This document shows positions 54,581 to 64,000 of a stretch of 64,000 nucleotides of DNA, piece after piece (the first letter of the stretch is position 1; every line of letters begins with the position of its first letter). The stretch covers positions 918,001 to 982,000 of the forward strand of contig NZ_CP107052.1 of assembly GCF_025736875.1 (NCBI RefSeq), read 5' to 3'. The stretch comes from Candidatus Kirkpatrickella diaphorinae (GTDB lineage Bacteria; Pseudomonadota; Alphaproteobacteria; Acetobacterales; Acetobacteraceae). A model generated the notes under the pieces. It was given only the letters and a program-made list of their open reading frames with translations. It made no database searches and was not told the origin of the DNA. Position numbers and translations under genes: made by a program.

Positions 54581-56104
54581 TCACGCATCCGTCACGATCC
54601 GCGTCTTTTCACCAAAAGCCGCGCCCAGATGGCTCAAGCGGTTTTTAACGTTGGAGCCAAGGGCGAAGGAGGCCATCCTGTCAAGCTGCAGAACGATCTC
54701 GCCACCCCCTCTTGTAATGCGCGCGCCTTTGAGAAGGCTCTCTGTGCCGCCGCAAATCGTATAAGCGAGGCGGAGCGCCTTGCCCAGCCGCGTCGCGCGC
54801 TCAAACGCTTCATTTGAGAGGATCTCGCGCGCGGCGTATAGCAGCCTTCCTTCCACATCCGCCTCGTAACGGATTGCCAGCGCTGAAGCGATAAAGGCGC
54901 GGGCCTGATGGTCAAACCCGCCTCCATTCACGTGTATGATACGCAGATAAGTCTGTCCCGCCCGATATTCAGGATGATCGTAAGCGCCGATATCGGACAG
55001 GCGACAGGTCATTTTGCGCAAATTTTTCTCGTATGGATCATCTTTCTCAAAAAGAGGCTGCGTCCAGTCAATCAGTGCGTCCGGCAACTGGCAACCACGC
55101 CCCAGACGGGAGGCAAGCGCCGTCACCATGGCGTCGCATGGGTCAATATCCGCCACGTCCGCCCCGACGCGCGCCATGTACCAGCCCTCTCGCAACCCAT
55201 CGACCGAGAAAACAATTTTACGCGGGTCCAACCGCTTCATCAGAGTTAAGAGGACAATGGCGGCATATGGCACATCGTCGAAGCGTTTTTTTGAGAGATT
55301 GGGCGTTTTCTCCAACGCTTTTTTGGGCGTCGACAATATCCAGTCACAAAGCGCCTCCGCCTCGGAAGGGCGGAGCGTATAGAGATGGACCATATTGAGC
55401 GGATATTGCGTGCGCGCGATCTGAAGGCGCGCCAGGGCGCGGAAGGCCCCGCCGACGAGATAAAGCGTCTTACCGCGATGGGACTTCAGCCAGGATTGCG
55501 CCCCGATATCCTTTGCGGCAAGCTCAAAGGCTTTTTTGCGCTCCCCCTCCGCCCTGTCTGACAGACGGATCACGCCGAGCGGCATCGTGCTCGCTTTTTT
55601 CATTTTCCGCTGTGCGACGTGAATCAATTCCAGAGAGCCCCCGCCAATATCCGCCACGATGCCATCCGCATCAGGCTGGCCGCAAAGCACGCCTGTGGCG
55701 GAATAACGGGCCTCTTCCTCACCCGAAAGAATGCGGATCGCCACATTCGGCATGTGCTTTTTGAGGATCTCGATAAATTCCGCCCCGTTTTCAGCATCCC
55801 GTACGGCGGCTGTCGCGAGGATCTCAAAAGGCGCCGCTTTCATTGACCGGGCAATAACGTTGAACCGCTTCAGGACGGTATGTGCGCGCTTTAAACCCTC
55901 CTCATTGAGGCGTCCCGTTTCATGCAGGCCACGCCCGAGTTTCAGCGTCGCTTTCTCATTGAAAATCGCGATGGGGTTACGAGTTACTCCCTCAAAAATA
56001 ACGAGACGCACGGAATTTGACCCCAGGTCAATCACGGCGGCGCGACTTTGCTGAGGGGACGCGCTGGTCTTCGCCGCTTCCTGCGCGACCCGGGGTTTTT
56101 TCAT
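54581..56104 (-). CDS. ppx: Exopolyphosphatase / guanosine pentaphosphatase (Ppx/GppA)
   Basis: Hydrolyses terminal phosphates of polyphosphate or pppGpp. Actin-like ATPase fold: DLGSNSVRLVIFEG (residues about 26-39) and VADIGGGSLELI; the C-terminal helical domain is HD-like. 507 residues. It overlaps the ppk stop by four bases, so synthesis and breakdown of polyphosphate are coexpressed. Confidence 0.93.
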   Translation of the reverse strand: MKKPRVAQEAAKTSASPQQSRAAVIDLGSNSVRLVIFEGVTRNPIAIFNEKATLKLGRGLHETGRLNEEGLKRAHTVLKRFNVIARSMKAAPFEILATAAVRDAENGAEFIEILKKHMPNVAIRILSGEEEARYSATGVLCGQPDADGIVADIGGGSLELIHVAQRKMKKASTMPLGVIRLSDRAEGERKKAFELAAKDIGAQSWLKSHRGKTLYLVGGAFRALARLQIARTQYPLNMVHLYTLRPSEAEALCDWILSTPKKALEKTPNLSKKRFDDVPYAAIVLLTLMKRLDPRKIVFSVDGLREGWYMARVGADVADIDPCDAMVTALASRLGRGCQLPDALIDWTQPLFEKDDPYEKNLRKMTCRLSDIGAYDHPEYRAGQTYLRIIHVNGGGFDHQARAFIASALAIRYEADVEGRLLYAAREILSNEAFERATRLGKALRLAYTICGGTESLLKGARITRGGGEIVLQLDRMASFALGSNVKNRLSHLGAAFGEKTRIVTDA

Positions 56105-58449
56105 GAAGGGGCGCCCGGCTTTTTGCGCCGACGCGGCGCTTCCTTCTCCGTCCCCTCATGCCGCATGGAACCACGACCCGAGAGAGAGGGATTATGCATA
56201 AAATAATGATGCGCGGAGAACGGCTTTTTCCCCGGCGGAACGCGGCGCCAACTGCCGCCTGGCTGCAATGTCCAGCTCTGCAAAGAGTCTTTCAACCCCA
56301 AAGCGGCGACCTGTCCTAAAACCTGCGCATGAACAGTCGGGTCATAGATCGGCACCATCGCCTCCACCCGGCGGTCCATATTGCGCGGCATCCAATCAGC
56401 GGAGGAAATATAGACCTTGTTTTTAAGGCACGGCATACGGTGTCCGTTTCCGAAAGCGAAAATGCGGGAATGTTCAAGAAAGCGCCCGACCATGGAGCGG
56501 ATCTCGATATGATCGGACAAACCGGGCACACCGGGCCGAAGGCAGCACATGCCCCTGATCACCCCGATGATTTTCACCCCCGCATGTGAGGCCGCGTAGA
56601 GCGCGTCAATCAGTTCCGGGTCAACGAGGCTGTTCATTTTAAGCCAGATGCGCGCGGAGCGCCCAGCTTTCGCGTGATCGATCTCATCTGCGATCAGCTT
56701 CAGCAGCGTCTTGCGCAATGTCAGCGGTGCGAAAGCAATATCATGCACATCTTTTGGCTTGGCATAACCGGTCATAAAATTGAAGAGCTGCGCCGCATCA
56801 CCCGCAAGACGCGGGTCACAGGTAAAAAATGAGAGATCAGTGTAAATACGTGCCGTGATGGGATGGTAATTTCCGGTTCCGAAATGCGCGTAAGAGCGCA
56901 TCTGATTGCCCTCCCAGCGCACAACGAGGCTCATTTTGGCGTGCGTCTTCAGGTTCGAGAACCCGAACACGACTTGCACACCCGCCGCTTCCAGCTCTCT
57001 TGAGAGGCGGATATTCGCCTCTTCATCAAAGCGCGCCCGCAACTCCACCATGGCCGTGACGGATTTACCCGATTCGGCGGCGGCGATCAGCGCCCGGACA
57101 ATGGGGCTGTCGCGTGAGGTGCGATAGAGCGTCTGCTTGATCGCCACAACATTCGGGTCCGCAGCCGCCTGATTGAGAAACTGCACGACGACGTCGAAGC
57201 TCTCAAAAGGATGGTGCACAACGATATCTTTGCCGAGGATCGCGGCAAAGCAATCCCCGTCATAATCCTGTATGCGCTGCGGGAAGCGCGGCTTGAAAGC
57301 CGGAAATTGGAGTTCGGGCCGATCACTGACGATCATCTGTTTGACATCGACAACCCCGATCATCGCCTGCTCCACAAGCACCTCATCGGGTGAGGAGCCA
57401 AGCTTTTCAGCAAATTCCTCACGTAGATAGGAAGGGAGGGAGGCATCGAAAGCCAGATGCACCCCCACCCCGCGGCGGCGCTGCTTCAGGGCTGTCTCAT
57501 AAGACAGGACGAGATCCTCGGCCTCATCCTCAAATTCCACATCCGAATCCCGGATGACGCGGAGCACCCCGCTCGCGAGGACACGCATCCCGGGGAAGAG
57601 GCGGTCAATATGGGTGCGGATGACGTCCTCCAGCAGCACAAACCGGATGTCCGGCGTGCATGTGGCTTTGCGCGTGGCATCCTCCGGGAGGCGCATGAAG
57701 CGGTTGACTTGCTGGGGCAGCAGGATCAACGCATCCATCGGCTCATCCGGGCGCGCCTCATCCTTCAGACGCAGCACAAGCGCCATGCCGAGATTGGGTA
57801 TAAAGGGCATCGGGTGGGAAGGGTCCACCGCCAGCGGCGTCAGGATCGGGAAGATCTCTTTTTCAAAAATCGCATCGAGATGGGCGATTTCAGCCTCGGT
57901 CAGCGATTCAGGTCGGCACAGATAAATGCCGCTCTGTGAAAGCTCATGCCTTAACTTGCGCCACACATCCTGCTGGGTCTCAAAAAGTCGGGAGGATTTG
58001 CGGCGTACCTCCGCAAGTTGTTGCGCGGGGGTTTGTCCGTCAACGGAAGGCGTCGTCAGCCCCTCCCGCACCTGCCCGACCAGCCCGGCAACGCGGACGG
58101 AGAAGAATTCGTCCAGATTACTGGCGCTGATGGACAGAAAGCGCAGACGTTCCAGAAGCGGATGACGGCGATTCTCCGCCTCCTCGATCACGCGCTGGTT
58201 GAAATCGAGCCATGACATTTCACGATTAATGAAGCGGGACGGGTGTTTCGACATTTCATGTTGCCCATTGGAAGAACCCGACATACACCGCCCGATAAAA
58301 TCAGACGCGCAGGCCGCGTCATCCGGCTTTGCGCGTGGCAACGTCGTGACATGTTCTTCCTCGATTTTCGGCGCTCCCACTGGTTTGGCTCCTTTACTCA
58401 GCGTCACTGTGCATGTGTGACCCTGCATGACGCCCTTTGAGTCTGACAT
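56101..58449 (-). CDS. ppk: Polyphosphate kinase 1
   Basis: Membrane-associated enzyme making polyphosphate from ATP. The N domain starts FINREMSWLDFNQRV; the catalytic PLD-like domains carry HAKMSLVVRWEG (autophosphorylated His region) and HFGTGNYHP. The start is uncertain: ATG 58449 gives 782 residues, with about 70 before the first family motif; an ATG near 58284 (MSGSSNG) is also possible. It lies between hdaA and ppx in one direction. Confidence 0.94.
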   Translation of the reverse strand: MSDSKGVMQGHTCTVTLSKGAKPVGAPKIEEEHVTTLPRAKPDDAACASDFIGRCMSGSSNGQHEMSKHPSRFINREMSWLDFNQRVIEEAENRRHPLLERLRFLSISASNLDEFFSVRVAGLVGQVREGLTTPSVDGQTPAQQLAEVRRKSSRLFETQQDVWRKLRHELSQSGIYLCRPESLTEAEIAHLDAIFEKEIFPILTPLAVDPSHPMPFIPNLGMALVLRLKDEARPDEPMDALILLPQQVNRFMRLPEDATRKATCTPDIRFVLLEDVIRTHIDRLFPGMRVLASGVLRVIRDSDVEFEDEAEDLVLSYETALKQRRRGVGVHLAFDASLPSYLREEFAEKLGSSPDEVLVEQAMIGVVDVKQMIVSDRPELQFPAFKPRFPQRIQDYDGDCFAAILGKDIVVHHPFESFDVVVQFLNQAAADPNVVAIKQTLYRTSRDSPIVRALIAAAESGKSVTAMVELRARFDEEANIRLSRELEAAGVQVVFGFSNLKTHAKMSLVVRWEGNQMRSYAHFGTGNYHPITARIYTDLSFFTCDPRLAGDAAQLFNFMTGYAKPKDVHDIAFAPLTLRKTLLKLIADEIDHAKAGRSARIWLKMNSLVDPELIDALYAASHAGVKIIGVIRGMCCLRPGVPGLSDHIEIRSMVGRFLEHSRIFAFGNGHRMPCLKNKVYISSADWMPRNMDRRVEAMVPIYDPTVHAQVLGQVAALGLKDSLQSWTLQPGGSWRRVPPGKKPFSAHHYFMHNPSLSGRGSMRHEGTEKEAPRRRKKPGAPS

Positions 58450-58532
58450 GTTACACGACCCAAAGTTGCGATAGAAGCCCATCATCCTGTTTTAAAATGC
58501 GTGAGACGCCCTTCCCCAGTAGTGATCAAACA

Positions 58533-59252
58533 TCACGAAACAGGGAGTTCCTCACCATCGACCTGAGAGAGTTCGGGCAGTATTTCAGTGATAAAAGCCC
58601 GCGTCAGAGCGCGCTTACTCTCCAGACTGGCCGTGTCCAGCCGCGCGACGGTCGCCATCAGGGCCGCATTCGTCCGCGGCAGGCGATGCACAAGCCACGT
58701 AGCGACATCCTGCGCGATGCAGATCTGACGCATGGCAAGCCATTGGATCACCAATTTGACGCGCAGATCATCCTCAGCAGGCCGCACCTCTATCGCGGTC
58801 ATCGCCCTGAGGCGACTGCTCAGATCAGGAAGACTGGTGGGTAAGGTGGAGGGCGGGACACGGGAAGCAAAAAGGATGATGCGCCCCCCTTCCCGCGCGG
58901 CATTGATAAAGTGCAGCAGGGCGACAGGGTCAAAACCCTGTTCAAGCTGGTCGATCGCCCAGAGTTGGGAGTTGTCAATCCGTGCCGGATCGATCATGCT
59001 TGCGGTGATGATTTTGCCATGACGCCGCCGCGCCCAGTCATGCAGCAAATGGGTTTTGCCGGTCGCTTCCGGGCCCCAAAGCAGGAGGCGACGCTCCGGC
59101 CAGCCCGTCTGGGCGAGCCATTTACGCGCAGCGGCGTTGGACGGCGCATTGATGAAGTCCGGCCACCGCGTGCCGCGATGCGCCTCCCACGAGAATGCCA
59201 TCTGAGCCGCCGGGTCAGCAGGGCGCTGACGAATTTTTTTAGCGTTTTCCAT
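58533..59252 (-). CDS. hdaA: HdaA (DnaA-related replication regulator)
   Basis: AAA+ protein, 239 residues, homologous to the DnaA ATPase domain without the DNA-binding domain. With the sliding clamp it stimulates ATP hydrolysis by DnaA. P-loop GPEATGKTHLL; Walker B is weak (LWAIDQLEQ). QMAFSW near residues 17-22 fits the N-terminal clamp-binding motif of Hda. Order hdaA-ppk-ppx is typical of Alphaproteobacteria; a perM-like gene, often next to hdaA, starts at 63.7 kb. It is divergent from purM. Confidence 0.88.
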   Translation of the reverse strand: MENAKKIRQRPADPAAQMAFSWEAHRGTRWPDFINAPSNAAARKWLAQTGWPERRLLLWGPEATGKTHLLHDWARRRHGKIITASMIDPARIDNSQLWAIDQLEQGFDPVALLHFINAAREGGRIILFASRVPPSTLPTSLPDLSSRLRAMTAIEVRPAEDDLRVKLVIQWLAMRQICIAQDVATWLVHRLPRTNAALMATVARLDTASLESKRALTRAFITEILPELSQVDGEELPVS

Positions 59253-59348
59253 GCAATTTCAAGTCCAACGCTTCCCGAGCCGCGACGGCTTCGTTAAAAG
59301 GACGGGTTATATCCGACTTTCCGCGGCATATCGAGTGAGCCTGAACAC

Positions 59349-60452
59349 ATGACCACCCCCCCGAAACCCGACAAACATGCCCCCGCCCCGCATGATGATG
59401 CCGCCGCCATAAAAGGCGGGATCAGCTATGATGCTGCCGGTGTCAGCATAGAGGCGGGTGATGCCCTTGTCGATGCCATCAAGCCCGCCGCCGGGCAGAC
59501 TCATCGCGCCGGGGTGCTGGGGGGACTAGGTGGGTTCGGCGCGTTGTTCGACCTGAAAGCTGCAGGATATCGTGATCCGGTGCTTGTGAGCTGCACGGAT
59601 GGCGTCGGCACGAAACTCATGCTGGCCATCGAGACGGGACAGCACGATACGATTGGCATTGACCTCGTGGCCATGTGCGTCAATGACCTTATCGTGCAGG
59701 GGGCGCAACCTTTATTCTTCCTCGATTATTTCGCGACCGGCAAGCTCGATGTGGCTGATGCGGCGCGCGTCGTGAAAGGTATCGCTGAGGCCTGCCGCCA
59801 GTCCGGATGTGCCCTCGTCGGGGGGGAAACGGCGGAAATGCCTGGCATGTATGCGGCCGGGCATTACGACCTTGCCGGGTTCAGTGTCGGCGCGGCGGAA
59901 CGCGATACGTTGTTACCGCGTGACATTCATGCGGGCGACACACTCATCGCGCTGCCCTCAAGCGGTGTGCATTCCAACGGTTTTTCCCTCGTGCGGCAGG
60001 TTGTCACGCGGTCAGGGCTGGGCTGGCATGATCCTGCCCCCTTCGCACCGTCGCTGAGCCTTGCCGAGGCGCTTCTGACACCGACATCGCTTTATGTGCG
60101 TGACGTGATGGCATTGCATGCGAAAGGCCTGCTCAATGCTTGCGCCCACATTACGGGTGGCGGCCTGCCCGGCAATCTGCCGCGGGTTCTGCTGAAGGGC
60201 TTGACCGCGGAAGTCACTGCCGGGCGCTGGCCTGTTCCGCCCGTTTTCAACTGGTTGGCTAAAGCCGGACCTGTCGCGCCGGAGGAAATGCTGAAGGTCT
60301 TTAATTGCGGGATCGGCATGGTATTGGTGACATCCCGCCCGGACGATGTGCTCAGCGCTCTGCAGGAAACCGGGACAGAAGCCTATGAGATCGGCCGGAT
60401 CATTGAGGGACAGGCGGGCTTCAGCCTCAAAGGAGAGCTGGTTTTCGGATGA
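59349..60452 (+). CDS. purM: Phosphoribosylformylglycinamidine cyclo-ligase
   Basis: AIR synthetase of purine synthesis. [36 protein letters not shown] and [12 protein letters not shown] are family motifs. 367 residues, with an N-terminal run rich in Pro, His and Ala that is longer than usual. Its stop overlaps purN by four bases. Confidence 0.96.
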   Translation: MTTPPKPDKHAPAPHDDAAAIKGGISYDAAGVSIEAGDALVDAIKPAAGQTHRAGVLGGLGGFGALFDLKAAGYRDPVLVSCTDGVGTKLMLAIETGQHDTIGIDLVAMCVNDLIVQGAQPLFFLDYFATGKLDVADAARVVKGIAEACRQSGCALVGGETAEMPGMYAAGHYDLAGFSVGAAERDTLLPRDIHAGDTLIALPSSGVHSNGFSLVRQVVTRSGLGWHDPAPFAPSLSLAEALLTPTSLYVRDVMALHAKGLLNACAHITGGGLPGNLPRVLLKGLTAEVTAGRWPVPPVFNWLAKAGPVAPEEMLKVFNCGIGMVLVTSRPDDVLSALQETGTEAYEIGRIIEGQAGFSLKGELVFG

Positions 60453-61042
60453 CGACCAAACTTCCGATCGCCATTCTGATCAGCGGGCGCGGCAGCAATA
60501 TGGAGGCGTTGCTGAATGCGTGTGACGCCCCCGATTACCCGGCCAAAGTCGTCACCGTGCTCAGCAACAACCCGGATGCGGCAGGACTCGATATCGCGCG
60601 GGCCAGGAACATCCCCGCTCATGCCATTGATCACCGCCCTTTCGGCCGGGATCGTGAGAGCCATGAGCGCGCCATGGATAAGGCGCTGCGCCATTCCGGG
60701 GCCCGGATTATCTGCCTCGCAGGCTATATGCGGGTGCTGACGCCGTTTTTCGTTAAGGCATGGTCCGGGCGGATGCTCAACATCCATCCCAGCCTGCTGC
60801 CGAAATATCCGGGGCTGCACACCCACCAACGTGCCCTGGATGCCGGAGATAAGATGCACGGCGCGACCGTCCACCTCGTCACTTCCGGCGTCGATGAAGG
60901 GCCTGTCATTGCGCAGACCCGCATCGATATCCGCCCTGAAGACACGGCCGAGACGTTGTCAAAGCGCCTCCTGACGAAGGAGCACGCTTTATATCAGGAC
61001 GCGCTGCGCCAGTTCATTACAGATCAGGCATCAGCATCTTAA
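60449..61042 (+). CDS. purN: Phosphoribosylglycinamide formyltransferase
   Basis: Transfers formyl from 10-formyl-tetrahydrofolate to [17 protein letters not shown] at the start, catalytic Asn-His-Asp set in [14 protein letters not shown] and [11 protein letters not shown]. 197 residues. Translation is coupled to purM by an ATGA overlap. Confidence 0.96.
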   Translation: MTTKLPIAILISGRGSNMEALLNACDAPDYPAKVVTVLSNNPDAAGLDIARARNIPAHAIDHRPFGRDRESHERAMDKALRHSGARIICLAGYMRVLTPFFVKAWSGRMLNIHPSLLPKYPGLHTHQRALDAGDKMHGATVHLVTSGVDEGPVIAQTRIDIRPEDTAETLSKRLLTKEHALYQDALRQFITDQASAS

Positions 61043-61100
61043 ACGCGCCTGACATGGAACCGTCATGCCGACAGGGTCAATCGGCATGACAGATCATATT

Positions 61101-61523
61101 TCAGGGGAGGATTTCAGTTTCAGCGAAGAAGAAAGCGATTTCCTTCGCGGCATTCTCGACACTGTCGGAACCATGGACGGAGTTCGCCTCAATGCTTTCC
61201 GCATAAAGTTTCCGCACCGTGCCTTCCGCAGCCTGCTCCGGATTGGTAGCGCCCATGACATCACGATGATGCGCGACCGCGTCATCCCCCTCAAGCACCT
61301 GCACGATAACCGGGGCCTGAAGCATGGAATCGACTAGGCTGCCAAAGAAAGGCCGCGCCGCATGGACGGCATAGAAGGCCTGAGCCTGGGCCTGCGTCAG
61401 CTGGATACGCTTCTGCGCCACGATGCGCAGACCGGCTGCCTCGAAGACAGCATTGATTTTGCCGGTCAGGTTGCGGCGCGTGGCATCCGGCTTGATGATG
61501 GACAATGTCCGCTGTTTGGCCAT
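61101..61523 (-). CDS. ndk: Nucleoside diphosphate kinase
   Basis: Balances nucleoside triphosphates by a phospho-His intermediate. [11 protein letters not shown]-like start ([11 protein letters not shown]), and the active-site His in NSVHGSDS. 140 residues from ATG 61523, six bases after GGAG. The very long frame continuing upstream on this strand is antisense to the ABC-F gene and is not real. It is divergent from that gene. Confidence 0.97.
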   Translation of the reverse strand: MAKQRTLSIIKPDATRRNLTGKINAVFEAAGLRIVAQKRIQLTQAQAQAFYAVHAARPFFGSLVDSMLQAPVIVQVLEGDDAVAHHRDVMGATNPEQAAEGTVRKLYAESIEANSVHGSDSVENAAKEIAFFFAETEILP

Positions 61524-61637
61524 GAAAATCTCCAAATCAATTGTTAAAGGCAAAGAATGCTTTCCCCCTAGACCAATTCCGGCCAGACCGATAGCCTGTG
61601 CGCCCCGAAAATATCTCCGTCCCTGAAGTGAAGCCCC

Positions 61638-63524
61638 TTGAGTATCCTTTCCATCAACCAACTCACATTGCGTATTGCTGGCCGAACGCTTCTGGATCAC
61701 GCCAGTCTTCAGCTGGATCCCGGGCGGAAAATCGGGCTGATCGGCCGGAATGGCGCGGGCAAATCCACCCTCCTGGCGGCGATTGCCGGCGATATCAGCC
61801 CTGACGGCGGGGACATCACCCAGGCGGCACGCACCCGGCTCGGGCGCGTTCGACAGCATCTGCCGGAGGGGAAAGGCGCGCTGATCGACATTGTCCTCGC
61901 ATCGGATACGGAGCGGGAGACATTGATGGCGCAGGTGGCGGTGGAGGATGACCCGATCCGACTGGCCGATGCGCATGAGCGTCTCCTCGCCATACAGGCC
62001 CATGCAGCGCCCGCCCGCGCCGCGACGATCCTGGCCGGTCTGGGCTTCGATGCGGCGGCTCAGCAACGTACGATCGACGCTTTTTCCGGCGGGTGGCAGA
62101 TGCGTGTGGCGCTGGCCTGCGCCCTCTTCCTGGACCCGGATCTGCTTCTTCTGGATGAGCCCAGCAACCATCTGGATATCGAGGCCACAATGTGGCTGGA
62201 GGGCTGGCTTAAATCCTTCCGGGGCGCGGCGATCATCGTCAGTCATGATCGGGAGTTGCTGGATCACGTCGTGGACGGGATCGCGCATCTGGAACATGGT
62301 AAACTCACGCTCACACCGGGTGGTTACGCGCAATTTGTCCGCATCCGGATGGAGCAGACCCTCCAGCATAATCGTGAGGTGGCGCGGGTGGAGGCGCAGA
62401 AGGCCCAGATGCAGGCTTTCGTTGACCGCTTCCGCGCCAAGGCGACCAAGGCGCGCCAGGCGCAATCGCGTCTCAAAGCGCTGGAGCGCCTTCCCGCCAT
62501 GGAAGCCATTATCGAGCCCGGCGCGACTTCCTTCACCTTCCCTGATCCGGGCGTTCTCCCGCCGCCACTTCTGACCATGACAGGGGCCAGCACCGGTTAT
62601 GAGGCGCGCACCGTTTTGCGTGACCTCTCCTTCCGGCTGGATGCAACTGATCGCATCGCGCTTCTGGGGCAGAATGGCCAGGGCAAATCCACGTTCATCA
62701 AGCTGATTGCGGGCGTTCTGGCCCCGTTTGACGGCGCGTTTTTCCGCGCGCCCAAATTGCGGGTCGGTTATTACGCGCAACATCAAAGCGATGAGCTTGT
62801 CGCTGAAGAAACCGCCGTGCAGCACCTGCTGCGCACCGCGCCGAAATTGACGCAGGAGCAGGCACGCGCCCAACTGGCCCGTTTCGGGCTGGACGCCCAT
62901 CGCGCGGAGACCGAAGTGCGGAATTTGTCCGGTGGTGAGCGGGCGCGGCTTCTCCTCTCCCTCACCACGCATGACGCCCCGCATGTCCTCCTGCTGGATG
63001 AGCCGACAAACCATCTGGATATTGATGCGCGTGAGGCGCTTGTGCGCGCGCTGAATGGTTTTGAGGGCGCTGTTATCCTGATTTCCCACGATACATGGCT
63101 GGTAGAGGCGGTGACGGATCATTACTGGCTGGTTGAATCGGGGCATGTCACTCATTTCGATGGGACGCTGGATGATTACCGCGCCCGCCGCCAGACTGCA
63201 TCCGGAACAGGACAGGCAGGCAGCGCCGCGCAAATCTCCGGCCATCAGGACCGGAAAGAAAGCCGCAAAGACCGGGCCGCAACACGTCAGCAGCAGGCCC
63301 CTCTCCGGAAACGCCTGCAGGAAGTCGAAAAAACCCTCTCTCAATGTAGCAAAAAGGCGGAGGCCTATCGCCGGACAATGTCCGACCCGGCTTTTTATGA
63401 AAAAGGCACGTCGGAGGAGATCACGCGCGTGAATAAATCCGCGGCGGAAAATGACGCTGCGATTGCAAAACTTGAGGAGGAGTGGCTTTCCCTCAGCGAA
63501 AAAATCGAGCAGAACATTCTTTAG
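61638..63524 (+). CDS. ABC-F family ATPase (Uup/EttA-like)
   Basis: Soluble protein with two ABC domains and no membrane part; such proteins act on ribosomes. Walker [10 protein letters not shown] and GQNGQGKST; signatures FSGGWQMR and LSGGERARL; Walker [12 protein letters not shown] and [12 protein letters not shown] linker (P-site tRNA interaction region, about 235-290) and a charged C-terminal coiled coil (about 550-628) resemble Uup/YheS. TTG 61638 is the likely start with GAAGTGAAG before it; 628 residues. Confidence 0.92.
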   Translation: MSILSINQLTLRIAGRTLLDHASLQLDPGRKIGLIGRNGAGKSTLLAAIAGDISPDGGDITQAARTRLGRVRQHLPEGKGALIDIVLASDTERETLMAQVAVEDDPIRLADAHERLLAIQAHAAPARAATILAGLGFDAAAQQRTIDAFSGGWQMRVALACALFLDPDLLLLDEPSNHLDIEATMWLEGWLKSFRGAAIIVSHDRELLDHVVDGIAHLEHGKLTLTPGGYAQFVRIRMEQTLQHNREVARVEAQKAQMQAFVDRFRAKATKARQAQSRLKALERLPAMEAIIEPGATSFTFPDPGVLPPPLLTMTGASTGYEARTVLRDLSFRLDATDRIALLGQNGQGKSTFIKLIAGVLAPFDGAFFRAPKLRVGYYAQHQSDELVAEETAVQHLLRTAPKLTQEQARAQLARFGLDAHRAETEVRNLSGGERARLLLSLTTHDAPHVLLLDEPTNHLDIDAREALVRALNGFEGAVILISHDTWLVEAVTDHYWLVESGHVTHFDGTLDDYRARRQTASGTGQAGSAAQISGHQDRKESRKDRAATRQQQAPLRKRLQEVEKTLSQCSKKAEAYRRTMSDPAFYEKGTSEEITRVNKSAAENDAAIAKLEEEWLSLSEKIEQNIL

Positions 63525-63679
63525 GAAGATGAGTCTAAGGGGCATTTCACGGTGAAGGCGCCCGAATGGGAGCGGATTTTGCATCCCGTAAAAGATCACC
63601 GCCACATCATATGCGGAACCTTCCCGGCGGGAAGTGCATTGGATTAACGACTTACGTTAAGATTGGACCTTCGCCCACC

Positions 63680-64000
63680 ATGTCCCAACTCAATGCTCCG
63701 GATTCCTCGACTGAGCTTTCCTTTATTTTCAGGCTTCTGCGCATCTCGCTGATCCTCACGATTTCCATCGTCATGATCTGGCTTCTGGGCGATGTCCTCG
63801 TCGTCATATTTGCCGCGACTTTGATGGCTGTTATTCTGCACGGCCTCGCAGCCTACCTTAAAAGGCGGATTGGTCTTCCCTACAAGTTGGCGGTCGCCCT
63901 CGTGGCCGTGCTGATCATCGCGGCCATCGCCTTCCTGTTTTATTCCAGCGGGCCGCAGATCAGTGATCAATTCGTCAAGCTGAAGCAGGCGCTGATCACG
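63680..64000 (+). CDS. AI-2E family transporter (PerM-like), 5' part
   Basis: 107 codons from ATG 63680 run off the right edge without a stop. Three hydrophobic segments are visible: about residues 22-36, 38-57 and 68-88, with GDVLVVIFAATLMAVILHG between the first two. These match the start of AI-2E/PerM membrane proteins. Homologues often stand beside hdaA in Alphaproteobacteria. The substrate is unknown. Confidence 0.75.
   Translation, partial: MSQLNAPDSSTELSFIFRLLRISLILTISIVMIWLLGDVLVVIFAATLMAVILHGLAAYLKRRIGLPYKLAVALVAVLIIAAIAFLFYSSGPQISDQFVKLKQALIT

Noticed and set aside
61524-63605. Very long minus-strand frame continuing upstream of ndk
   Set aside because: It is antisense to the clear ABC-F gene; the true ndk start with its GGAG is at 61523.
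1-64000. CRISPR arrays, rRNA genes, complete insertion sequences or prophage
   Set aside because: No repeat-spacer pattern, rRNA sequence, transposase or phage structural gene was seen in the window.

Overview
The window comes from an alphaproteobacterium, most likely an acetic acid bacterium (Acetobacteraceae). This rests on moderately high GC, alphaproteobacterial gene neighbourhoods (hdaA-ppk-ppx; FGase-aroE-coaE-dnaQ; yfgM-bamB-der; argH-lptM and lysA-DUF4175) and the plant/alphaproteobacterial type of glutamate-cysteine ligase. The genus cannot be named from the sequence alone.

Layout. 1-9.5 kb: murI, ispB, a TrmN6-like methyltransferase, class I ribonucleotide reductase (nrdAB with an NrdR-like box), osmC, aroC, fabI and pdxH. 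9.7-15 kb: a universal stress protein, then a lipid A/Kdo operon with a fused DUF374-WaaA protein, lpxK and an LpxL-like acyltransferase. 15-23.5 kb: a poly-glycine LpoA/LppC-like lipoprotein divergent from rsmI, then lolA, gshA, rsmE, ubiA, an MFS exporter and a dienelactone hydrolase. 23.6-27.6 kb: yfgM-bamB-der and a small exported protein. 27.6-35.7 kb: pyrC, asnB, two glycosyltransferases, dnaQ, coaE, aroE and an N-formylglutamate amidohydrolase. 35.7-37.3 kb: argH and the tiny lipoprotein lptM. 48.7-64 kb: lysA, DUF4175, an aminotransferase, ppx, ppk, hdaA, purMN, ndk, an ABC-F ATPase and the start of an AI-2E family (PerM) gene.

The accessory part is 37.3-48.6 kb, which separates argH-lptM from lysA-DUF4175, genes that usually adjoin in this class. 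Among gluQ, an HNH nuclease, an ArsC-like gene, guaA and two identical tRNA-Arg(ACG) genes sit two AT-richer defence loci. The first (about 39.2-41.2 kb, beyond the guaA 3' end) encodes a single reverse transcriptase that looks like DRT2. The second (43.7-47.8 kb, just after the tRNAs) encodes a SIR2-HerA pair; its SIR2 gene is cut by an in-frame TGA.

The main discovery is upstream of the reverse transcriptase. On the strand that would be cDNA, a 129-nt segment (43 codons) bounded by GTT direct repeats is stop-free in one frame. When joined head to tail it places a perfect TTGACA 17 nt from an extended TATAAT, followed by a GGAG ribosome-binding site and an ATG in that frame. This is the expected form of a DRT2 'neo' gene, a repetitive never-ending ORF that exists only after rolling-circle reverse transcription of the adjacent non-coding RNA. 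On the chromosome the same frame is closed by stops on both sides and TATAAT lacks a -35. The pathway is known; this template, its promoter and its product are predicted here from sequence only.
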